Shown: positions 1 to 8,553 of the stretch, one piece after another
How the letters are laid out: the number at the start of each line of letters is the position of its first letter
Numbering within the stretch: position 1 is the first letter of the stretch
Assembly: GCF_001307805.1 (NCBI RefSeq)
Contig: NZ_CP013862.1
Location: 744,001 to 808,000 of the forward strand
From: Lentibacillus amyloliquefaciens
Lineage (GTDB): Bacteria; Bacillota; Bacilli; Bacillales; Amphibacillaceae
Direction of reading: 5' to 3'
Length of the DNA stretch: 64,000 nt
Translations under genes and position numbers: made by a program
Notes under the pieces: generated by a model
What the model was told of the DNA's origin: nothing
The model's database searches: none
What the model saw: the letters and a program-made list of their open reading frames with translations, nothing else

Positions 1-758
1 AGGATATTCTTCAGCGCGTTTTTCGAATCGCTCCTACCCCGATGGATGTTGATCAGTTAGAGAAAGAGGAAGATCAGCGTGAATTTGTATTAGCTTACCG
101 GGATTTAGCCAATACCATGGTGAAACTGAAAACCTTCGATGAATTCACCTTTGATGAAGCTACCTTAGGAATTGGAGAACAATCCTTTGAAGACTATAAA
201 AGCAAATATCTCACCCTTTACGATAGCGTGATTCAACGCGGAAAAGGCGGCGAAGATGGGGAATCCGTGCTGGATGATATCGATTTTCACATCGAAGTGC
301 TGCGCAACGATGTCATTAACGTGCAATACATCATGGATCTCCTTCGAGACCTTAACCTGCAAGATTCAGAAGAACGAGACAAAGGGCGCAATCAGATCCA
401 TCAGTTACTGGATAAAGCCGATGACGACCAGCTGCGTCTTAAAGCCGATTTAATCCGAGAATTCCTCGATAAAGTCGTTCCGGATTTGGAAACAGATCAA
501 GATGTAGACGAAGCGTTCTATGATTTTGAAGACCAGCAAAAAGAAGCTGAAATCGATCAATTTGCGGAAGCCCAGGATTATCCGGCAGATATACTCCGTC
601 AACTTATTCATGAATATGAATTTAGTGGTCATATTAACCGCAATGTGATTGATCAAGGCCTAACCGGCAGTCTGCTTGTGTGTAATAAGAAAGTGACCCA
701 GATTAAACAATTTATCCAAACGACTGTCGAAAAGTATAGCGTACCGGAATTCATTTAA
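1..758 (+). CDS. hsdR: Type I restriction endonuclease R subunit, C-terminal part
   Basis: The reading frame is open from base 3 at the window edge to the TAA at 756-758, so only the last 251 or so codons are present and the first ATG seen (42) is internal. The sequence is acidic, helical and lacks motor motifs, as expected of the HsdR C-terminal helical region that contacts the methylase core; the stretch around IAPTPMD is the kind of linker seen at the end of HsdR. HsdR is the ATP-dependent translocase/nuclease of type I systems. Identification rests mainly on position directly before hsdS/hsdM genes, since the nuclease and helicase domains lie outside the window. The gene is richer in GC than the hsdS and ATPase genes that follow. 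Confidence 0.8.
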   Translation, partial: DILQRVFRIAPTPMDVDQLEKEEDQREFVLAYRDLANTMVKLKTFDEFTFDEATLGIGEQSFEDYKSKYLTLYDSVIQRGKGGEDGESVLDDIDFHIEVLRNDVINVQYIMDLLRDLNLQDSEERDKGRNQIHQLLDKADDDQLRLKADLIREFLDKVVPDLETDQDVDEAFYDFEDQQKEAEIDQFAEAQDYPADILRQLIHEYEFSGHINRNVIDQGLTGSLLVCNKKVTQIKQFIQTTVEKYSVPEFI

Positions 759-761
759 TTA

Positions 762-825
762 TGTAGTTTTCATTTACTACAATTAAAATTTGTGTTATAT
801 TAGTTGTAGTTTAAAAAAACTACAA
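762..825 (+). promoter_or_regulatory. Promoter with paired TGTAGT inverted repeats
   Basis: A candidate sigma-A promoter, TTTACT (773-778), 17 bases, TATATT (796-801), is flanked by two inverted repeats sharing the half-site TGTAGT/ACTACA. The first is TGTAGT (762-767) with ACTACA (776-781); the second is TTGTAGTTT (804-812) with AAACTACAA (817-825). The ribosome site AAAGGAGG follows at 826-833. The second repeat lies just downstream of the -10 box and could be an operator or an mRNA hairpin next to the ribosome site. This would give the methylase/specificity genes their own promoter after hsdR. Confidence 0.45.
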
Positions 826-840
826 AAAGGAGGTCGTGTT

Positions 841-1410
841 GTGACGGCTTTTTTTGCCTATCATAACGGAACCCTTCTCCAACGTTTAACCGAAGCCGAT
901 CAGGGGGTACCGTCCATGGTCTATGATCGGCAAATGCTGGATAAGGACGCAGGGGAATACATCCGGGATTCGGATACTCCCAAAACGATCACACTCGGTG
1001 ACGCTTCGGATCCGAAGCGCATTTACGAAGGGAATATTGTCATGCAGCTCATGACGGAGAAATGCGCGATCGTTTCCCCCGACCATACCGGGGCCATTCT
1101 CCCCTATAATTTTATGCATATTGAGGTTGATACTGACCGTATCGATCCCTTTTATTTTGTGTATTGGTGGGACTGGTCGCCAGAAGCTCTTGCACAGCGT
1201 CACCAGATGAAACAGGGAAGCAGTTCAGTACAGAAAATAACGGCTCGGCAATTGCAGGATTTGCATATCACGCTGCCCCCTCTTGATAAGCAACAACGTA
1301 TGGGAAAGGTCAACGAAAACCGAAAACGAATCCAATATTTGCGGCAAAAACGCGAAACATTAATGGACCAGTATTTAGCGCAACAATTTTTTAAGGGGGA
1401 ACATGTATGA
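841..1410 (+). CDS. Half-size type I specificity subunit (HsdS-like, one TRD)
   Basis: A 189-residue protein starting at GTG 841, chosen because AAAGGAGG (826-833) sits 7 bases upstream; a longer start at 790 has no ribosome site and would run through the repeat. It contains one target-recognition-like domain followed by a C-terminal conserved HsdS segment, with LHITLPPLDKQQRMG (about 140-155) leading into a helical coil ending near LMDQYLAQQ. Full HsdS proteins are near 400 residues with two such units, so this is one half. Known half-size S subunits can dimerise to give a symmetric target. It overlaps hsdM by four bases (ATGA), so the two are translationally coupled. A full hsdS also follows, giving two specificity genes in one locus. 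Confidence 0.7.
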   Translation: MTAFFAYHNGTLLQRLTEADQGVPSMVYDRQMLDKDAGEYIRDSDTPKTITLGDASDPKRIYEGNIVMQLMTEKCAIVSPDHTGAILPYNFMHIEVDTDRIDPFYFVYWWDWSPEALAQRHQMKQGSSSVQKITARQLQDLHITLPPLDKQQRMGKVNENRKRIQYLRQKRETLMDQYLAQQFFKGEHV

Positions 1411-2954
1411 CAACGACAGAAAAACAGCGCCAGCAACAGGCTGATTTACAGAAGAAACTATGGGATATTGCCAATGACTTACGCGGCAATATGGACGCCA
1501 GTGAATTTCGCAATTATATTCTAGGGTTAATCTTTTATCGTTTTCTTTCGGAAAACACCGAGCAGCAGGTGGAACAGCTCTTAGCAGAAGACAATATCAC
1601 GTATGAAGAAGCCTGGCAGAACGACGAATACCAGGACGTCCTCAAGCAAGAGTTGATCGCCCGTATAGGTTATGTCATTGAACCGCAGGATCTGTTCAGT
1701 CATTTAGTCAAAAAGATTGAAAATCAGACATTTGAAATCGAAGATCTCCACCGAGCCATTAACCATATTGAAGCTTCAACTCGTGGCGAAGATAGTGAAG
1801 ATGAATTTGAACGCCTGTTTGAAGATATGGATCTAAACTCATCCCGTTTGGGGAATACCAACGCGGAACGGACAAAACTCATTTCCAAAGTCATGATGAA
1901 TTTAGCAGCCTTGCCATTTGTTCAAGGGGATATGGAGATCGATATGTTGGGAGATGCCTATGAGTATCTCATCGGGCAGTTTGCGGCTACAGCCGGGAAA
2001 AAAGCAGGTGAGTTTTACACGCCGCAGCAGGTTTCGAAAATTCTAGCCAAAATTGTAACCACCGGTAAAAAAGATTTAAAGAACGTGTATGACCCAACGT
2101 GCGGTTCCGGATCCTTACTATTACGCGTAGGTCGGGAAGCTAATGTGCGGCATTATTACGGCCAAGAATATAACAATACCACCTTTAACTTGGCTCGTAT
2201 GAATATGTTGCTGCATGATGTTAATTACCATAATTTCTCTCTTGCGAACGGCGATACGTTAGAGCATCCGGCGGTCGTTGATGGACAGTTTGAAGCTGTC
2301 GTGGCGAATCCACCTTACAGTGCGAAATGGAGTGCCGATCCGTCCTTTTTGGATGATGAACGCTTTAGCAATTACGGAAAATTGGCACCGAAATCAAAAG
2401 CAGACTTCGCCTTTGTACAGCACATGATCTATCATTTAGATGATAACGGAAAAATGGCCGTGGTTCTTCCCCATGGCGTGTTATTCCGAGGAGCAGCCGA
2501 AGAGACGATTCGGAAATATTTGATTGAAGAAAAGAACTATCTGGATGCGGTTATCGGGCTTCCATCTAATTTGTTTTTCGGCACGGGGATTCCTACTTGT
2601 ATTCTCGTATTTAAAAAATGCCGGGAGCAAGACGAAGATGTTTTATTTATTGATGCATCGCAGTCCTTTGAAAAAGGAAGGAACCAAAACCATCTAGCTG
2701 ATGAAGACGTCAATAAAATCGTGGAGACATTTCGCAATCGGGAAACACTCGATAAATTTAGCTATGTGTCCACTTTAGATGAAATACGGAAAAATGATTA
2801 TAACCTTAACATTCCAAGATACGTTGATACGTTTGAAGAGGAAGAACCGGTCGATCTGGATAAGGTGCAACAGGATATCCAAGATATCGACCAAAAAATT
2901 GTGGGACTCGAAGAAGAGATTAATGGATACTTGAAAGAACTCGGGGTGTTGTAA
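1407..2954 (+). CDS. hsdM: Type I DNA methyltransferase subunit M
   Basis: A 515-residue N6-adenine methyltransferase of type I systems. An N-terminal helical HsdM domain (about 10-150, with LRGNMDASEFRNYILGLIFYRFLS) precedes the Rossmann methylase. The AdoMet motif I DPTCGSGSLLL is at 229-239 and the catalytic motif IV NPPY at 301-304, both intact. The C-terminal coil probably packs on HsdS. The start overlaps the half-size hsdS (ATGA, 1407-1410) and the stop is one base before the full hsdS start, so the three form one tightly packed operon. Length and motif order are normal for the family. Confidence 0.95.
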   Translation: MTTTEKQRQQQADLQKKLWDIANDLRGNMDASEFRNYILGLIFYRFLSENTEQQVEQLLAEDNITYEEAWQNDEYQDVLKQELIARIGYVIEPQDLFSHLVKKIENQTFEIEDLHRAINHIEASTRGEDSEDEFERLFEDMDLNSSRLGNTNAERTKLISKVMMNLAALPFVQGDMEIDMLGDAYEYLIGQFAATAGKKAGEFYTPQQVSKILAKIVTTGKKDLKNVYDPTCGSGSLLLRVGREANVRHYYGQEYNNTTFNLARMNMLLHDVNYHNFSLANGDTLEHPAVVDGQFEAVVANPPYSAKWSADPSFLDDERFSNYGKLAPKSKADFAFVQHMIYHLDDNGKMAVVLPHGVLFRGAAEETIRKYLIEEKNYLDAVIGLPSNLFFGTGIPTCILVFKKCREQDEDVLFIDASQSFEKGRNQNHLADEDVNKIVETFRNRETLDKFSYVSTLDEIRKNDYNLNIPRYVDTFEEEEPVDLDKVQQDIQDIDQKIVGLEEEINGYLKELGVL

Positions 2955-2955
2955 G

Positions 2956-4173
2956 ATGTCCAATATAGCCATAAATCAAAACAATATACCTGAATTGAGG
3001 TTTCCTGAGTTCAAAGAAGAATGGAATATAGAAAGGTTAAGTAATTTAATCGACATAAAGTCAGGTAAAGCTTATAAAAATAATGAGTACATCAAGAAAG
3101 GGATTCCTCTATTACAAGGCGAAAACATTCAGCATATGAAATTAACAAGACCAGAAAAATATCTACCTAAGGAGTACTTAAATGACTCAAGAAATATCGC
3201 ATTAAATTATGGGGATATAGTATTAGGCTTAAATAGACCAATAATAAATGGCCAGTTAAAAATAGCAAAGGTGGGAAATGATTTTTCACCTGCTCTTCTT
3301 TACCAAAGAGCAGGCAAAATCATTTTTGATAAAAATCTTTCTAATTTCTATTTACCGTTACTAGATAAATATATAACAGAATTTGTTTACCGCGAATCGG
3401 TTGGGTCGGATCAGCCATTTATTAGCACTACCAAATTGAAATCATGGAAAATAAAAATTCCTCATTATAATGAACAGCAAAAAATAGGTAATTTCTTCAG
3501 CAAACTCGATCGACAAATCGAACTGGAAGAGAAAACATTAGATTTGTTGGAAGAGCAAAAAAAGGGGTATATGCAAAAGATTTTTACCCAGGAATTGTGG
3601 TTTAAAGACGAAAATGGGAATGGTTATCCGGAGTGGGTGGAGAAAAAAATAAAAGACGCGTTAGGCGAGCGAAAAGAACGTTCTGATCTCGGAGACTTGC
3701 TTTCTGTAACAATAGATGATGGGGTTGTAAAATTCAGCGAAGTAGATAGAAAAGATAACTCGAGTAAGAATAAAAGTAATTATAAGAAGGTCTATGTTAA
3801 CGATATCGCTTATAATTCTATGAGAATGTGGCAGGGGGCCAGTGGAAAATCAAGTTACGAAGGTATCGTAAGTCCCGCCTATACTGTTTTACATTCAAAG
3901 GCAGATATAGACATGGATTTTATTGCATATTATTTTAAGACTCATAAAATGATTCACACATTTAGAGTAAATTCACAGGGTCTAACCCCAGATACATGGA
4001 ATTTAAAGTATAAGCAATTAAAAGAAATCAAGATGTCTATACCAAATTTTGAAGAACAAAAAAAGATAGGTGATTTCTTCCAGAAGTTAGATCGACGTAT
4101 TGAATTACAGTCTCAAAAGATTGAATCTCTAAAAGCTCAAAAACAGGGATTTTTACAGAAAATGTTTGTGTAG
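2956..4173 (+). CDS. hsdS: Type I specificity subunit S, full length
   Basis: A 405-residue HsdS with two target-recognition domains and two conserved spacer regions. The first unit (about 1-210) ends with NEQQKIGNFFSKLDRQIELEE, and the second (about 215-405) ends with EEQKKIGDFFQKLDRRIELQS, an internal protein repeat. In the complex it selects the bipartite target for HsdM and HsdR. The variable domains are clearly more AT-rich than hsdM, and codon use shifts sharply inside the operon, as expected for recognition domains exchanged by recombination. No Shine-Dalgarno site of its own is obvious; translation probably continues from hsdM, whose stop lies one base before. Confidence 0.93.
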   Translation: MSNIAINQNNIPELRFPEFKEEWNIERLSNLIDIKSGKAYKNNEYIKKGIPLLQGENIQHMKLTRPEKYLPKEYLNDSRNIALNYGDIVLGLNRPIINGQLKIAKVGNDFSPALLYQRAGKIIFDKNLSNFYLPLLDKYITEFVYRESVGSDQPFISTTKLKSWKIKIPHYNEQQKIGNFFSKLDRQIELEEKTLDLLEEQKKGYMQKIFTQELWFKDENGNGYPEWVEKKIKDALGERKERSDLGDLLSVTIDDGVVKFSEVDRKDNSSKNKSNYKKVYVNDIAYNSMRMWQGASGKSSYEGIVSPAYTVLHSKADIDMDFIAYYFKTHKMIHTFRVNSQGLTPDTWNLKYKQLKEIKMSIPNFEEQKKIGDFFQKLDRRIELQSQKIESLKAQKQGFLQKMFV

Positions 4174-4249
4174 TTTCTGATAACGTTTATATATGTCAAT
4201 CCAAAGTTAGATGAATGAAATATAATATTAATGAAGGGAGACTACTGGA

Positions 4250-6829
4250 ATGGGTGTATCAATGATGGAATGGTTAGCCAAAAGACCTAAATGGATACAA
4301 TTTGCAGCAAAGCAGTTGTTAGAATTGGGTGAGCCAAATTATAATATGATTTTAGAATTAACAAGATTATGCAAACAGGAAGCAAACGATGAATTCCCAA
4401 ACATAGATTTAAAAATACCTGAAAGTGTCTTTAGTTCGCGTGAATCGGAAGATATACGTTTGTGCTCAATTAGTGAGACTTCCGGAATTAATAAACTAGC
4501 TCCGAAAACTCCTCTTGAATTTGGAGAAAGTGATATCGTTGTGGTTTATGGACGTAATGGGTCAGGAAAATCTGGGTATGTAAGATTGTTGAAGCATGTG
4601 TGTGGGGCTCGTGATAAAATTTTAGATAAATTATATAATAATGTTTTTGCTCAAGAAAAAAAGACTCAAGAGGCTAAAATTACATTTTTGAAAAATAATA
4701 TGCTTAAAACTTATGAATGGACTGGTCAGGGTTCTTGTGAGGAGATTAGTTCTGTGAATATATTTGATGATTCATTTGGACAAGTATTTATTGAAGGAGA
4801 AGATGAAGTAAGTTATGAACCCCCAATGCTGTCTTTCTTCAGTTTACTTACTGAAATTTGCAAAAAGGTTGAAATCAAACTAGAGGAAGAAGAAGAGACA
4901 TTAAAGCCAAAAATACCTAAACTTCCAAAAGAAATAAAGGGATCCGAAGGGGCGAAGTGGTTAGAAGAAATTAGTGCAGTAACTACCCCCGAAGAAATTG
5001 AAAGCTATTCCTCGTTTACTAAAGAGGACGAAGAAAAATTGCAAGAAATCCAGCAAAGACTCATGGAACAGTCGCCGGCAGACAAAGCTGAAAAATTAAA
5101 AAGTAAAAGCACAAATTTAGATAACCTTATTCAGGAGACTCAAAAACATCTTGATGAGTTGTCTTATGAAAACTGTCATAGAATTGTTGAAGTCAAGAGA
5201 AAAGCAAATTCAAAAAAAACAGCCGCGAAAACAGCTGCAAAAAAGGCTTTTAATGATTCTAAACTGGAAGGCATTGGATCTGATGTGTGGAAAGAGATGT
5301 GGAGTGCTGCCCAAAAATATTCAAATGAATACGCATGTCGGGATAAAAACTTTCCGTTTATTGAAGATGGTTCAGTTTGTGTGCTATGTCATCAGCCTCT
5401 ATCTACAGAAGCAAAAGAAAGGTTTATATCTTTTGAAGAGTACATAAAAGGTGAGACTCAAAAACGGGCAGAAGAAGCAGAAAATGAAAAAGAACAATAT
5501 ATAAATGGTTTATCGGAGATACCAAATCCAGATACCTTAAAAACTAAAGCCAATGCTTCCGGAATAGAGGGGCAAGAAATCATTGATCCTATGATTGAAA
5601 CATTCACAACACTTCAACAAATAAAAGAAAAATTGCAGTCATCCGACGACCACTCAGACGAAGTTATAATTGCTATATCCCAAAATCCTAGTTGGTTAGA
5701 AGAAATGCGTAATATTTCAACACAATATAAATCATTGGCAAGTAAATATACTGAGGATTACAAGCAAGATAATCGTGGAAAATTAAAACAGATATCACAA
5801 AATCTTATGGCGAAAAGATGGATGACTAACTATAAAAAGGAAATTTATGAAGAAACCAGTAGACTCCAAAACCTCCAGCAAATTAAAAAGGCAAAAAGAA
5901 CAACCTCATCTACAGCCCTATCTAGGAAAAAGGGAGAGCTGGCAGAAACGCACATTACAGATGCATTTATTCAGCGATTTAATAACGAACTCAATGCATT
6001 TGGAGCCTCTCATCTGAAGGTAAAACTAGTAAAATCAAAAGTTTCAAAAGGAAGTGTACTGCATACGATTAAGTTAGATGGGGTGACTCAAAACAATATT
6101 GGTGAAATACTTAGTGAGGGAGAAAAAAGAATTGTTTCCATCTCTGCTTTTCTAGCAGACGTTACAATAGGCAATAATTCAGGTCCTTTCGTATTCGATG
6201 ACCCTATTTCTTCACTCGATCAATGCTATGAGGAGGCAGTGGTTCAAAGGCTTTGTGCTCTTTCCTCAGATCGGCAGGTAATAATTTTTACGCATCGTCT
6301 CTCTTTTCTAGGTCTAGTTCAAGATTTTGCAAAAAAAGAAAATGTTAAACCTGGTACTGTTGCTATACGAGAAGAATCATGGGGTACTGGAGAACCAGGT
6401 GACATACCTGTGTTTGCTAAAAAGCCTGATAAGGTTTTAAACAATCTTATTAATGAGTTCCTTCCAAAAGCAAAAAATATTTACGATAAATATGGTAGAG
6501 AAAGCTACGAACTTCATGGAAAATCCCTATGCAGTGAATTTAGAATACTTCTTGAACGAATGATTGAGCATGAGCTCATATCAAATGTTGTCGAACGATA
6601 TAAGAGAGATATTAATACTAAGGGCAAGATAGGTAACCTTGCAAAAATATCTAAAGCGGACTGTGATTATTTTGATCAACTAATGACCAAATATTCAAGG
6701 TATGAGCATTCTCAACCATTTGAAGCCCCTATCTCAACGCCTGATCCAAGTGAGTTGGAAAATGACTTTTGTGGGCTAAGAGAATGGCATTCGGAGTTTA
6801 AAGATCGACAACTTTCAGCGCAGGCATGA
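4250..6829 (+). CDS. RloC/PrrC-like ABC ATPase with zinc-hook, putative anticodon nuclease
   Basis: An 859-residue ABC-type ATPase. Walker A GRNGSGKS is at 101-108, the ABC signature LSEGEK at 621-626 and Walker B/D-loop FVFDDPISSLD at 647-657, so the ATPase head is split by about 500 mostly helical residues. In that insert lies CVLC (377-380), a candidate Rad50-type zinc hook. This layout is known for RloC, a tRNA anticodon nuclease family often found near type I restriction genes. The C-terminal region has R765-x3-E769 and H820, which could match the R-E-H triad of PrrC/RloC; that assignment is inference and the E-to-H spacing (51) is not verified against the family. The start at 4250 has AAGGGAG 9 bases upstream. 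Other possibility: a different SMC-like defence ATPase. Confidence 0.65.
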   Translation: MGVSMMEWLAKRPKWIQFAAKQLLELGEPNYNMILELTRLCKQEANDEFPNIDLKIPESVFSSRESEDIRLCSISETSGINKLAPKTPLEFGESDIVVVYGRNGSGKSGYVRLLKHVCGARDKILDKLYNNVFAQEKKTQEAKITFLKNNMLKTYEWTGQGSCEEISSVNIFDDSFGQVFIEGEDEVSYEPPMLSFFSLLTEICKKVEIKLEEEEETLKPKIPKLPKEIKGSEGAKWLEEISAVTTPEEIESYSSFTKEDEEKLQEIQQRLMEQSPADKAEKLKSKSTNLDNLIQETQKHLDELSYENCHRIVEVKRKANSKKTAAKTAAKKAFNDSKLEGIGSDVWKEMWSAAQKYSNEYACRDKNFPFIEDGSVCVLCHQPLSTEAKERFISFEEYIKGETQKRAEEAENEKEQYINGLSEIPNPDTLKTKANASGIEGQEIIDPMIETFTTLQQIKEKLQSSDDHSDEVIIAISQNPSWLEEMRNISTQYKSLASKYTEDYKQDNRGKLKQISQNLMAKRWMTNYKKEIYEETSRLQNLQQIKKAKRTTSSTALSRKKGELAETHITDAFIQRFNNELNAFGASHLKVKLVKSKVSKGSVLHTIKLDGVTQNNIGEILSEGEKRIVSISAFLADVTIGNNSGPFVFDDPISSLDQCYEEAVVQRLCALSSDRQVIIFTHRLSFLGLVQDFAKKENVKPGTVAIREESWGTGEPGDIPVFAKKPDKVLNNLINEFLPKAKNIYDKYGRESYELHGKSLCSEFRILLERMIEHELISNVVERYKRDINTKGKIGNLAKISKADCDYFDQLMTKYSRYEHSQPFEAPISTPDPSELENDFCGLREWHSEFKDRQLSAQA

Positions 6830-7533
6830 TAAGGTGTATATACAAATTCGAATTATAATACATTAGAAAATGAAATGTAGCTTTCATTCAATAGTATAGG
6901 AATTTGGAGGGAAATTTACCTCCAACTTTCTGCACTATTATACAAAGGATGGGACTGGTGTCATTAACCATTATTCATGGTTTCTTAATTTTAGACATAA
7001 TTCAAATCACTTTAACCTTGAAACGTAAGTTTTGCACGCTAAACCGGAAGGTGCTTACTTCAAAGCTCTTGTTGAACAAAAAATTTTAAATGCAAGGTAC
7101 AGAATCATTATCTAAAAAATGATCGGGTGCCTATATTGAATAAAGGTACTTGACAGTTAATGGCACAATATCATGTAAAAAATATAAAGATATGAGCGCC
7201 AATTGTAGAGAGGCGGGCTCCATTTGTGAACTCTTTGTAACTGCTGTGATGGAAGAAATTAAGGTTCTTTACAATAAACCTAGTCATTATCTTTTTTTAC
7301 ATATTTTACACACATTCACCAATAAACACTGACATATCAATATTTATAAATGATATTAAATCCCGACCACCAGTATTCAATTAAGATTAACCCCGTTGAT
7401 TCTTGATATCTTTATCTGTTTTGGTTTTACTATGTTAGCGAATTACTTAACCTAATCGATTTTTTAAATTAAAGGAGTTACAAGCTATCTTGTCGAATGG
7501 TTCCTAAAATACAATTTAGAACTCTGGTGTATT
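6830..7533. other. Intergenic, no convincing gene
   Basis: This 700-base AT-rich stretch follows the restriction island. Two short frames (6904-7089 and 7150-7332) lack ribosome sites and recognisable protein composition, so they are not called. A run of pyrimidine-rich sequence with TTTTACACA followed 51 bases later by CGACCACC (7297-7380) resembles a second segment near 17.2 kb. An AAAGGAG at 7472-7478 is followed by no useful start codon, suggesting a lost small gene before the ORF at 7534. Confidence 0.5.
7297..7384 (+). repeat. Degenerate repeat, copy 1 (partner at 17196-17286)
   Basis: This segment carries TTTTTACA..TTTTACACA, then 51 bases, then CGACCACC followed by GT and CAA. The second segment near 17.2 kb has the same blocks in the same order with exactly 51 bases between TTTTACACA and CGACCACC. 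Within the spacer, ACTGA.ATATCA and ATATT..ATC are shared. Overall identity is moderate. The pair brackets the cutC/PTS region in the same orientation and could be old island ends or attachment-site remnants. Confidence 0.35.
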
Positions 7534-7839
7534 ATGGTTAAACTCATTACAGTTGAAAGGGCCAAGAGAGAGGTTCAGCGGTTGCAACATTACATAGATC
7601 TTGCTGAGTCCGACGAGTCAGATACACTCAATAAGTGGATTGTTAAGGAGTATGCTTATACCAACAGCATTAAAAAGGTAATTGAAAAAGCCAGTTCGGA
7701 AGGATTTACTGTCAATGGCGAACCACTAAGCAGGGAATATGCTGTATCAGTTATTAACGGGAAACCGAATGATGAGCTTCATAAAATACTCAGGAGCGGT
7801 TACAGGTTAAAGATTAGGCCAAACACAAGAAATTATTAA
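7534..7839 (+). CDS. Small hypothetical protein
   Basis: A 101-residue, charged, mostly helical protein starting MVKLITVERAKREVQRLQ. I do not recognise the family. The N-terminal half looks like an amphipathic helical pair, and the C-terminal half contains GFTVNGEPLSREYAVSVINGKP, a composed-looking sequence unlike a random frame. No good ribosome site precedes the ATG, so the true start may differ or the gene may be a remnant. It stands alone between degraded sequences in a region with other mobile-DNA scars; a role tied to a former phage or island is only a guess. Confidence 0.45.
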   Translation: MVKLITVERAKREVQRLQHYIDLAESDESDTLNKWIVKEYAYTNSIKKVIEKASSEGFTVNGEPLSREYAVSVINGKPNDELHKILRSGYRLKIRPNTRNY

Positions 7840-8150
7840 AAAATGACCACATTATTGACCACATTTACGCCAATTAATTGCAAATATACACAAATGTTTG
7901 TTCCAATTCTGCTGAACGAAAGAGTGATTGTTAAGGGTTTATAAAGGTGTGCAAATATCAAAAAATAATGATGGAGAATGGGCGGCATAATGTAAGCATA
8001 TAATCCAAGTTTTAGATGGAGCGTCGTTTAGTGTAGGGAAGACAACAAAGTATAACGGTGTTAGTTAACAAGAGAACAGGCAAAGGAAAGTTTGAAGTAA
8101 ACTGAGAATTTTCTATAACAGTACTTCTGAACACTAAATGATGTGACATC
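7840..8150. other. Intergenic with remnant sequence
   Basis: TGACCACATT occurs twice in close succession (7844-7853 and 7855-7864), a small direct repeat just after the preceding ORF. Further on, the frame at 8058-8105 reads VLVNKRTGKGKFEVN before a stop. That resembles the middle of DUF1659 proteins, whose genes usually sit just before DUF2922 genes. With the broken DUF2922 gene following, this is probably a decayed DUF1659 partner. Nothing else is visible. Confidence 0.3.
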
Positions 8151-8368
8151 ATGAAAAAGCTTGAATTGAAATTTTGGAATGAAGATGACAAGACCGTAAC
8201 GTGTTCATTGAGAAAGCCAATCGAACCGCCTAATCCTGCAGCCATCAAAGGTACCATGGACGAAATCATCAACCAAAACGCTTTTATATCGTTCAACCGT
8301 GACATTGTGTCCATTAAGAAGCACGGATTGTTGAACGGAATGTGCAGGATATTGAACTGAGGCAATAA
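8151..8368 (+). pseudogene. DUF2922 family protein, frameshifted
   Basis: The first 55 codons (MKKLELKFWNEDDKTVTCSL, then PIEPPNPAAIKGTMDEII) match the small DUF2922 family of Bacillaceae, about 70 residues, function unknown. After VSIK the frame continues as an unrelated tail to a stop at 8358-8360. Moving to the next frame at 8321 gives ARIVERNVQDIELRQ and a stop at 8366-8368, which is the expected family ending. A single base appears to be missing in or near AAGAAGCA (8316-8323). Either a recent pseudogene or a sequencing error. Confidence 0.7.
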
Positions 8369-8512
8369 AGGAAGGGTAATCTAGCGTTGCGCTGATCTGC
8401 CTTTAATAATGTGCCGTTTACACGTTATGCATTAGGCTTAAACAAATGACTAGAATCCAGAGAGTTAAGGTCGTCACTTCTTTTTAAATTATAAATTCAT
8501 ACATTATAAGCT

Positions 8513-8538
8513 ATAATAAAATAGTAGTATTTTATTAT
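8513..8538. promoter_or_regulatory. 26-bp palindrome at the cutC promoter
   Basis: A perfect inverted repeat, ATAATAAAATA (8513-8523), GTAG, TATTTTATTAT (8528-8538), overlaps a TATAAT (8512-8517) and ends 15 bases before the cutC GTG start. It looks like a repressor operator. AT-richness lowers the surprise of short arms, but 11 perfect pairs ending this close to the gene are unlikely to be neutral. The regulator is unknown. Confidence 0.45.
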
Positions 8539-8553
8539 CAGGGAGAGATTATC

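Noticed and set aside
6904..7332. Two short plus-strand frames (6904-7089, 7150-7332)
   Set aside because: No ribosome site, no family resemblance, biased composition of AT-rich noncoding DNA.
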